From contig NZ_JAMXLB010000001.1 in assembly GCF_024054195.1 (NCBI RefSeq), positions 770,493 through 834,492 on the forward strand: 64,000 nt of DNA, read 5' to 3'. The translations under genes and the position numbers were made by a program. This stretch comes from Flavobacterium sp. NRK F7. Its GTDB lineage: Bacteria > Bacteroidota > Bacteroidia > Flavobacteriales > Flavobacteriaceae. Positions 15,821 to 22,115 of the stretch are shown one piece after another (position 1 is the first letter of the stretch; each line of letters opens with the position of its first letter). The notes beneath the pieces are model-generated. The model was not told where the DNA came from and did no database searches. It saw nothing but the letters and a program-made list of their open reading frames with translations.

Positions 15821-16510
15821 ATGATACTTACAAAAAACTACTTAGAAAGATTAAACACAACAGAAATTCAAAAATTATCTGAATTTGTTGTTATTGAAAA
15901 TTTTAAACATCATGCGAATAGTATTCTACCAAAAGAATACCAAGAAGATGTTCAGTCTATATATGAAGAAGAAATGCTTTATATAAAGAATTCTCAAATT
16001 TTTGTTTCCAAAAATAGTTCAGGTGAGATTTTAGGTGCCATACGCGTATTGAAATGGAATTTTATGGATGTTTTGCCTATTCAGAAAATTTTCGGAATAA
16101 ATCCTTTAAATGTAATTGGTGATATTCCTTTAAATGACATTTTTCATATTGGAAGATTTGCTATTAAAAAAGAAGGCAGCGATATGAATCTATTCAAACA
16201 ATTGATGGTATGTGCGATTTCTCCAGTTTGTAAGCATAAAGGAAATGTAGTCTTTGCAGAATGTGATAGTAAATTGTTACGTATCCTGAGGCTTTTAGGG
16301 ATTAAAGCAACAGTAGTGGGAGCATCTATAAATTATTTAGGTTCGGAAACGATTCCAATTTGTATGACCTATGACGGGTTACTTGATTTCTATAATGCCA
16401 ATAAAGCATTAGTTCCTCATACGGTTATGGAACAAGAATTAAAAGAAGCTTATGTACTACCTAAAAGTGTAGTTTTTAATACCTCAAGCTACAACTACTC
16501 TTTAGTGTAG
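15821..16510 (+). CDS. LuxI/FeeM-like N-acyltransferase (autoinducer-synthase fold)
   Basis: A protein of 229 residues from the ATG at 15821; a TTG at 15800 would add seven, but it lies within the predicted -7 element. The GNAT-related layout matches autoinducer synthases and N-acyl amino acid synthases: GEILGAIRVLKW (core strand with the conserved Arg), DIFHIGRFAIKKEGS in place of the ExGR(F/L) motif, then LFKQLMVCAISPVCKHKGNVVFAECDSKLLRILRLLGI and INYLGSETIPICM. Family members join an acyl chain to an amino acid or SAM-derived head group. The product here is unknown. It is divergent from the PAS-LuxR gene and has a two-box promoter. The 3' end of the gene itself contains the operators of the next gene. 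Confidence 0.72.
   Translation: MILTKNYLERLNTTEIQKLSEFVVIENFKHHANSILPKEYQEDVQSIYEEEMLYIKNSQIFVSKNSSGEILGAIRVLKWNFMDVLPIQKIFGINPLNVIGDIPLNDIFHIGRFAIKKEGSDMNLFKQLMVCAISPVCKHKGNVVFAECDSKLLRILRLLGIKATVVGASINYLGSETIPICMTYDGLLDFYNANKALVPHTVMEQELKEAYVLPKSVVFNTSSYNYSLV
16456..16473. promoter_or_regulatory. Operator box A of the outer-membrane/lanthipeptide operon promoter
   Basis: ACTACCTAAAAGTGTAGT lies inside the 3' end of the acyltransferase coding sequence. Its reverse complement differs from box A at 15718-15735 at only two central positions. Box B starts 38 bases further on, as in the other promoter. Confidence 0.65.
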
Positions 16511-16541
16511 CAGGTACAAAGTAGATGTTGAGTAGTTTTGA
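16494..16541 (+). promoter_or_regulatory. Operator box B and -7 element of the outer-membrane/lanthipeptide operon promoter
   Basis: Box B (ACTACTCTTTAGTGTAGC, 16494-16511) overlaps the acyltransferase stop codon. TAGTTTTG (16533-16540), within TGTTGAGTAGTTTTGA, begins exactly 39 bases after box B and matches the other promoter at 14 of 16 positions. The start codon at 16564 follows 23 bases later. Confidence 0.65.
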
Positions 16542-16563
16542 AATGTAGTTAAAAACAAAAAAG

Positions 16564-18942
16564 ATGAACCATATAATTTTCAATTTACTAGTATTTTTTT
16601 CAATGTCAGTTTGTTTGGCTCAAACTACTTACACAGGAAAAGTTATCGATACTAAAAATATACCAGTAGCTTTTGCAAATGTTATTGTTTATAAAAGTAA
16701 CGACCGTTCTGTTAAAGAAGGTACTATAACAGATGAAAATGGAAATTTTAAAATTACACTGAATGAAACAGAGAATTATCATTTAGAAATTAGTTTTCTA
16801 GGGTTTAAAACCAAAGTTATCCCTCTTAAAAAAACTGCACTGGGAAATATAATAGTAGAAGAAGAGGTGAATAGTCTTAATGAAGTTGTGGTAAAGTCTA
16901 AAAAAATAAACCTCATACGGAAAAATGATCGTCTGATTTTTTCAATTGAAAATACTGTTGCGCAAGAACTAGGATCAGCTGTAGATGTACTTAAGGTTAC
17001 TCCAAATATTGTGATGCGTGATGATCAGTTATCGATGTTGGGAAAAAATTTCATTCGTGTCATGGTAAATGGTAAAATGATGCCTTTTACGGGAAATGAC
17101 TTAAGAAATTACTTGTCTAGTATTAATAGTAATGATATAAAAAGTATTGAAGTCATTACTACACCACCCTCTGAGTTTGATGCAGAAGGAAATGGGGGAA
17201 TTATCAATATTATTCTTAAAAAGCAAAAAAATGATTTTTGGAGTCTAAATGCTCGCTTGTCAAGTATTCAAAGGAAAGAATTTTCATATGGAAGAGATTT
17301 ATCCTTTAATTATAAAAAGAAAAATACCTATTTAACATTGAGTGCTTCTAATGGTAAATATCTTAAAAATAATTTATTTCGAAATGCGACCTATTATGAT
17401 GAGGAAACTTGGTATGGAGAAGGGCCAAATCGATATGATAATGATTATACCAATTATAGATTTTCAATAACCCAAAACATTACTAAAAACTGGGAAATGG
17501 GAGCTAGTTACGCGGGATCTTTTTCGGATACCGATAATCAAACCACAAATAGAGACAGTATATTTGACACAAGCAACACATTAAAATATATAATTAATTC
17601 GAGAGGATTAAACCTAAGTGATTCTAAAGTTCATGCAATAAATTATTACAATACCATTCAATTAGACACGGTTGGGAAAAAAGTATCTATTGATTTGGAT
17701 TATTTTACTTCAAATGCTTTTAAAGAAGGAAATAATAGTGGCGAAAAATCAGAAAACAATATCAATCAACCTATTTTTTCTAATGCTACAGCGATAGATT
17801 ATAGCTTTAAAAATATATCCAATAAAATAGATTTTTTTCTTCCATTTAAAGGAATTGAATTAAAAGCAGGAACCAAAATTTCTTTATCAAAAACTACAAA
17901 TGACTTTAAATTTTATGACACTTTTACGGGTATACCTGTCTTAGATAACAATCAGTCCAATCACTTTAATTATGAAGAAAATATTTATGCAGGATATGTT
18001 TCTGGTACAAAGCAACTCAGTGAAAAATTATCGGGTACATTAGGTTTAAGAGTTGAAAATACGGTTACCGAATCCTATTCAAGAGCAATTAATCAAACGA
18101 ATACAAATAAGTATACCAAATTATTTCCAACGTTATTTTTAACATATAGTCTTGAAAATAATAAATCCCTCTCGTTTAATGTAAGCAGACGATTGAACAG
18201 ACCCTCTTTTGAAAGTTTAGATCCCTTTAAGATGGTATTAAATCCTTTCAAAACCGTTCAAGGGAATCCCTTTCTTAAACCTTCTTACCTTACGAGTAGC
18301 GAACTAATTTTTAATACAAACAAAAATGAATTGAAAGCCTATTCTCAATGGATGGATGATGGTTATGAACAAATAAGTGAAATTGATCCCAATACAAAAA
18401 TCATCAACTATACTTATTACAATTATATAAAAACCAGAACGTATGGAATTACTGACACCTACATTTTTGATAAGTTAGAATGGTTAACCTCTTATAATAC
18501 TATTGATATTGGTTATTCTATAATGTCTTCTTCCATACCACAGACGATTGCAAATCAAGAAGGTTTCAATGCTTTTATCCAAACACAAAATAGTATTCGT
18601 TTGGACCCAAAAAACAACCTCTCTTTAGGAATTAATTATTATTACGTTTTTCCAGCTAAAAATAATCTGTCTAAAGTGGAGGGCTATGGACCACTTGATA
18701 TCTCCTTACGATTAAAACTCTTAGAAGGAAATTTAAACCTCTCTTTATATGCAAGTGATGTTTTATATACCAGTAGAGCTAAAGTAACTAATTATTACAA
18801 CGGAATACGAGCAACATATAAAAACTATTACGATACCAGATATGTGAGTTTTACAGCGAGATACACATTTGGTAACAAAAAGATTTATTCGAAAGCATCT
18901 CGATTTGGAAATGACGATATCCAAAGCAGAGCAACAAAATAA
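16564..18942 (+). CDS. Outer membrane beta-barrel protein with CarboxypepD_reg-like N-terminal domain
   Basis: A 792-residue protein with a signal peptide ending near CLAQ, a carboxypeptidase-regulatory-like domain (YTGKVIDTKNIPVAFANVIV, residues 21-105), a plug-like region (VDVLKVTPNIVMRDDQLSMLG to VITTPPSEFDAEGNGGIINI) and a long C-terminal barrel finishing in a run of aromatic strands. This is the outer membrane beta-barrel family related to TonB-dependent receptors. As first gene after the two-box promoter and upstream of the precursors, it may carry the peptide, or a signal, across the outer membrane; that is inference. It is probably co-transcribed with the downstream genes, since no terminator or promoter is seen in the 91 bases before the first precursor. 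Confidence 0.85.
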   Translation: MNHIIFNLLVFFSMSVCLAQTTYTGKVIDTKNIPVAFANVIVYKSNDRSVKEGTITDENGNFKITLNETENYHLEISFLGFKTKVIPLKKTALGNIIVEEEVNSLNEVVVKSKKINLIRKNDRLIFSIENTVAQELGSAVDVLKVTPNIVMRDDQLSMLGKNFIRVMVNGKMMPFTGNDLRNYLSSINSNDIKSIEVITTPPSEFDAEGNGGIINIILKKQKNDFWSLNARLSSIQRKEFSYGRDLSFNYKKKNTYLTLSASNGKYLKNNLFRNATYYDEETWYGEGPNRYDNDYTNYRFSITQNITKNWEMGASYAGSFSDTDNQTTNRDSIFDTSNTLKYIINSRGLNLSDSKVHAINYYNTIQLDTVGKKVSIDLDYFTSNAFKEGNNSGEKSENNINQPIFSNATAIDYSFKNISNKIDFFLPFKGIELKAGTKISLSKTTNDFKFYDTFTGIPVLDNNQSNHFNYEENIYAGYVSGTKQLSEKLSGTLGLRVENTVTESYSRAINQTNTNKYTKLFPTLFLTYSLENNKSLSFNVSRRLNRPSFESLDPFKMVLNPFKTVQGNPFLKPSYLTSSELIFNTNKNELKAYSQWMDDGYEQISEIDPNTKIINYTYYNYIKTRTYGITDTYIFDKLEWLTSYNTIDIGYSIMSSSIPQTIANQEGFNAFIQTQNSIRLDPKNNLSLGINYYYVFPAKNNLSKVEGYGPLDISLRLKLLEGNLNLSLYASDVLYTSRAKVTNYYNGIRATYKNYYDTRYVSFTARYTFGNKKIYSKASRFGNDDIQSRATK

Positions 18943-19033
18943 CTAAAAAATATTCTTGGCCGAGAATTAGACCGACGAACAATTGATGTCTTTAAACTAG
19001 AATTGAAATAACAATAATTAAAATAAAACAAAA

Positions 19034-19216
19034 ATGAAAAAAATCCAATTAAACAAAGGGTTAAGCTTAAACAAAGAAGCAATTACAAAATTACAAGAAG
19101 ATCAATTATCTAACGTAAAAGGTGGTGTTAGAGGTGTTACTTGTGCTAATGCATCATGCGCAGCTTCATGTAACCAAAATTCATGCAATCACCAAGCAGA
19201 TCAAGTTTTACAATAG
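19034..19216 (+). CDS. lanA1: Class I lanthipeptide-type precursor peptide 1
   Basis: A 60-residue peptide. Residues 1-31 form a leader rich in Asn, Lys and Leu, with KGLSLNKEAITKLQ and the double-Gly end LSNVKGG typical of Bacteroidota GG-leader natural product precursors. The 29-residue core has four adjacent (Ser/Thr)-Cys pairs at 36-37, 41-42, 45-46 and 50-51 and ends ADQVLQ. LanB would dehydrate Ser/Thr, and the C39 exporter would cut after Gly31. The upstream AAAATAAAACAAAAATG is repeated before precursors 2 and 3. Confidence 0.9.
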   Translation: MKKIQLNKGLSLNKEAITKLQEDQLSNVKGGVRGVTCANASCAASCNQNSCNHQADQVLQ

Positions 19217-19262
19217 TTAGTAAAACAATTCAACAAATATTAATTTTTAAAATAAAACAAAA

Positions 19263-19445
19263 ATGAAAAAAATTCAATTAAACAAAGGGTTAAGCTTAAA
19301 CAAAGAAGCAATTACAAAATTACAAGAAGATCAATTATCTAACGTAAAAGGAGGAGTTAAAGGATTTACTTGTGCTAATGCATCATGTGCAGCATCATGT
19401 AACCAAAATTCATGTAACGCTCAAGCAGATCAAGTTTTACAATAA
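19263..19445 (+). CDS. lanA2: Class I lanthipeptide-type precursor peptide 2
   Basis: A 60-residue tandem duplicate of precursor 1, starting 229 bases downstream. The leader is identical. The core differs at three places: R33K, V35F and H53A. All four (Ser/Thr)-Cys pairs stay at 36-37, 41-42, 45-46 and 50-51. Spacer sequence around the start codon is also conserved, so the duplication unit includes the intergenic DNA. Confidence 0.9.
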   Translation: MKKIQLNKGLSLNKEAITKLQEDQLSNVKGGVKGFTCANASCAASCNQNSCNAQADQVLQ

Positions 19446-19492
19446 TTCGTAAAACAATTAAAACAAATATTAATTTTTAAAATAAAACAAAA

Positions 19493-19678
19493 ATGAAAAA
19501 AATTCAATTAAACAAAGGATTAAGCTTAAACAAAGAAGCAATTACAAAATTACAAGAAGATCAATTATCTAACGTAAAAGGTGGTGTTAGAGGTGTTACT
19601 TGTGCTAATGCATCATGTGCTAACTCTTGTAACCAAAATTCTTGTAATGCTCAAGTAGATCAAGTTTTAGAGCGTTAA
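19493..19678 (+). CDS. lanA3: Class I lanthipeptide-type precursor peptide 3
   Basis: A 61-residue third copy, starting 230 bases after precursor 2, with the same 31-residue leader. Against precursor 1 its core has A44N, H53A and A55V, and the tail ends LER rather than LQ. The four (Ser/Thr)-Cys pairs are unchanged in position. A strong terminator hairpin follows within 12 bases of the stop. Confidence 0.9.
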   Translation: MKKIQLNKGLSLNKEAITKLQEDQLSNVKGGVRGVTCANASCANSCNQNSCNAQVDQVLER

Positions 19679-19689
19679 TCATTCAACAA

Positions 19690-19739
19690 AACATAAAGGG
19701 ATTTTTGTTTCCTAATCTAAAAATCCCTTATGTTTTTTT
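19690..19739 (+). terminator. Intra-operon terminator/attenuator between precursors 3 and 4
   Basis: Arms AACATAAAGGGATTTTT (19690-19706) and AAAAATCCCTTATGTT (19719-19734) pair over 16 bp with one bulged A and are followed by a T-run. With no promoter seen downstream, partial read-through would give more transcript for precursors 1-3 than for precursor 4 and the enzymes. Confidence 0.8.
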
Positions 19740-19762
19740 AACCAATTTCAAAAACAAAAGAA

Positions 19763-19954
19763 ATGAAAAAAATTCAATTAAACAAAGGATTAAACTTGAA
19801 TAAAGAAGCAATCACTAGACTTCAAGACGTTCAAATGTCAAATTTAAGAGGTGGTGTGAGAAGTATTTCTTGTTTACAATTTACTTGTAATTCTTCTTGT
19901 AACAATGGAACTTGTAACGGTTCTGCCGATCAACAACTAGATTTTACTCGCTAA
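19763..19954 (+). CDS. lanA4: Class I lanthipeptide-type precursor peptide 4 (diverged)
   Basis: A 63-residue paralogue with a related leader (KGLNLNKEAITRLQ ... MSNLRGG, also 31 residues) but a very different core. Even so, Cys remain at 37, 42, 46 and 51, each preceded by Ser or Thr (S36, T41, S45, T50), exactly the register of precursors 1-3, with Ser/Thr swapped at three of the four places. An extra Ser44, Ser54 and Thr62 are present. Older than the other three by sequence, it is on the far side of the terminator, next to the enzyme genes. Confidence 0.88.
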   Translation: MKKIQLNKGLNLNKEAITRLQDVQMSNLRGGVRSISCLQFTCNSSCNNGTCNGSADQQLDFTR

Positions 19955-20039
19955 TTTTTGCAACAAATCACAATTGTCCTTCCGTCTTAAATGATAAAGG
20001 ACTTACTATTCCAGGGTTCTCTTATTAAAATCAAAAAAA

Positions 20040-21173
20040 ATGAAAATAGCATATCAATTAATTGAAAAAATAGATTCTTTAAATAGCGAAGAATTAACAA
20101 ACGATGGTTTATTATCAGGTAAACTAGGACTTGTATACTATTATTTATCACTTTATAAGCATTTCAAAGAAGATAAATATTTACAAAAAATTCAAGCCAC
20201 TCTTGAAACTGTTTTTTCAAATATTGAAAGCGAACAATCGCATTTAGTGTTGTCTTCTTCCTTAGAAGATGGGTTAAGCGGTTTAGGATATATATTAAGC
20301 TTGCTAATTGAAGAACAAGTCTTAGATCAGCAGGATTATGCAGAAGAAATAGAGCAAATTAATACGATGGCTTTTCAGGAGGCGATGCAATTATTAGAGG
20401 CTCAAAATTATGATTTTATAAGAGGACCATTTGGAATATTATATTATTTAAATCACGTTAAGGCAACTGTTTATGTAGATGAAATTTTACAAAAAATACA
20501 AAAAAAATGTGAGGAAGATGCCTCTTTTTTATTCTATAATAACGCTACCTACATAGAAGGAATTCATATTGGATATGCTCATGGGTTGTGTGCTATCGTA
20601 AAAGTTTTAAATGATATTGAGAATGAAAAAGCAACTAGTATTTCTACAAAAATCCTTACCAAGTTAGTTGATTATATCAATAAAAATGAGGTTTTTATAA
20701 ACCAAAAAAGATATTTCTTGCCAAGAAGTATTCATAACTCTACCGAGTTCCCGAATGGATTAAATTTTAGAGCCGTATTAGCTTGGTCGAACAGCGATGT
20801 GAATTTTTCAACGCTTATTTATTCACTTAAAAAGGAATTGGTTAACCCAGAATTATTAAAAATGGCAGATGAAATTGCCCTAACAAGCCTAGAAAGAATC
20901 GATGCCAGTTCAACTCGAGTATGGGACCATCGATTTTATTATGGCAGCTCTGGAGTATTAAAAAGCTATAACTACTTATATACAAAAACAGGAAACCCAA
21001 AATTTAAAGAAGCTTCCGCATTTTGGTATCAACAAACCCTACATTATTTAGAAAACAATACCATAGCCGAACATCCTTTAGATTTTATAAATAATCTTCC
21101 AGCCACGACGCTAACGCTTTTGGAGTTTGAAGAACAAAAAAATACGAACTGGTCAAATATTGTATTATTATGA
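20040..21173 (+). CDS. LanC-like protein 1, lacking canonical zinc ligands
   Basis: A 377-residue alpha-toroid LanC homologue with repeated Gly-rich helix turns: SGKLGLVYYYLSLYK, EDGLSGLGYILSLL, RGPFGILYYL, GYAHGLCAIVKVL and GSSGVLKSYNYL. The His of the HG turn (about residue 184) is kept. Where canonical cyclases have WCYG, this protein has AWSNS (about 247-251), and where they have CHG it has YYG (about 298-300). The three zinc ligands Cys, Cys and His are thus Ser, Tyr and Tyr. It may be a non-catalytic scaffold or work by another mechanism. Its stop overlaps the next start by four bases (ATGA). Confidence 0.85.
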   Translation: MKIAYQLIEKIDSLNSEELTNDGLLSGKLGLVYYYLSLYKHFKEDKYLQKIQATLETVFSNIESEQSHLVLSSSLEDGLSGLGYILSLLIEEQVLDQQDYAEEIEQINTMAFQEAMQLLEAQNYDFIRGPFGILYYLNHVKATVYVDEILQKIQKKCEEDASFLFYNNATYIEGIHIGYAHGLCAIVKVLNDIENEKATSISTKILTKLVDYINKNEVFINQKRYFLPRSIHNSTEFPNGLNFRAVLAWSNSDVNFSTLIYSLKKELVNPELLKMADEIALTSLERIDASSTRVWDHRFYYGSSGVLKSYNYLYTKTGNPKFKEASAFWYQQTLHYLENNTIAEHPLDFINNLPATTLTLLEFEEQKNTNWSNIVLL

Positions 21174-22114
21174 GAAATGAAGAAATTAAAATAGGACTTT
21201 TAGAGTTTGGGATAAGTGATCAAAAAAACTCTATTCATGGATTAGAAGACATCTTTTCCTATGCAAGTACAGCTGATGAAATTGGATATTCAAGATTTTG
21301 GATTTCTGAACACCATCGATCGAATCCACTCCACCCTTACAATAATCCTGAAATTTTAATTTCTTTAATTGCAGGAATGACAAATACAATACGAGTGGGA
21401 TCAGCAGGATCATTAATAGGCTATTATTCCCCTTATTCTTTGGTCCAAAACTATAAATTACTGAATAATATTTATAATGACAGAATCGACTTTGGTTTGT
21501 CTAAAGGAAGACCCGAACACTCTCATTTACATAATTTTTTCAATTTGGACAATCCCACTTTCGAAAACAGAAATTATATGAGTAATCTGGAAAGTATTTG
21601 TGATTTACTTCAAAATGAAGAAGAAAATTTTGAAAAGAAAAACATTGTAATTCCCCCTTTTAAAGGAGTATCGCCTTCTCTTTGGTATTTATCTAACAGC
21701 TATAAAATGCGAGATATGGCGGTGCAAAAAAAACTTAACATCTGTAGGTCTTTACTACATGGATTAGATGTTTTTGATTTTGATCCAGATATTGAAGGAC
21801 TTACAAAATATAGAGAAGATTTTTATGCAACACATCAAGAATATCCTGAAGTAGCGCTTGCCATTGCCGTTTCATTTACAGATTCTCCTGAAAAACTATT
21901 GGAGAAAGAAAAAGAAATAACCAACATCAAAGAAGGGATAAAAGTACTTTCAGTTACAGAGGATAATTTTCTAGAAACTTTAGAGAACCTTCAGCAAAAA
22001 TACCAAGTAGATGAATTTATTATTTATGATACAGAGTATAATTTGGAGAAAAAGATGAAGCATCTAAAAATCATGAAAGAAGCGGTTTCTTCTAAACTTT
22101 TAAAAATCTATTAA
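21170..22114 (+). CDS. Luciferase-like (LLM class) flavin-dependent oxidoreductase
   Basis: A 314-residue TIM-barrel protein with LLM family features: EIKIGLLEFGISDQ start, STADEIGYSRFWISEHH at about residue 36-52, TNTIRVGSAGSLIGYYSPYSLVQNYKLLNNIYNDRIDFGLSKG. The fold binds FMN or F420. In lanthipeptide clusters some members (LanJ-type reductases) reduce dehydroamino acids to D-amino acids, and others oxidise peptides. Which cofactor and reaction apply here is open. It is translationally coupled to LanC-like 1 and separated by one base from LanB, so it is an integral biosynthetic gene. Confidence 0.83.
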   Translation: MRNEEIKIGLLEFGISDQKNSIHGLEDIFSYASTADEIGYSRFWISEHHRSNPLHPYNNPEILISLIAGMTNTIRVGSAGSLIGYYSPYSLVQNYKLLNNIYNDRIDFGLSKGRPEHSHLHNFFNLDNPTFENRNYMSNLESICDLLQNEEENFEKKNIVIPPFKGVSPSLWYLSNSYKMRDMAVQKKLNICRSLLHGLDVFDFDPDIEGLTKYREDFYATHQEYPEVALAIAVSFTDSPEKLLEKEKEITNIKEGIKVLSVTEDNFLETLENLQQKYQVDEFIIYDTEYNLEKKMKHLKIMKEAVSSKLLKIY

Positions 22115-22115
22115 A

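Noticed and set aside
19034-19678. Three regularly spaced repeats suggesting a CRISPR-like array.
   Set aside because: The 230-bp units are protein-coding genes with start codons, leaders and stops; repeats are far too long and there are no spacers.
19975-20005. Second hairpin (GTCCTT / AAGGAC) before LanC-like 1 as terminator.
   Set aside because: The stem is short with a long loop and no T-run follows.
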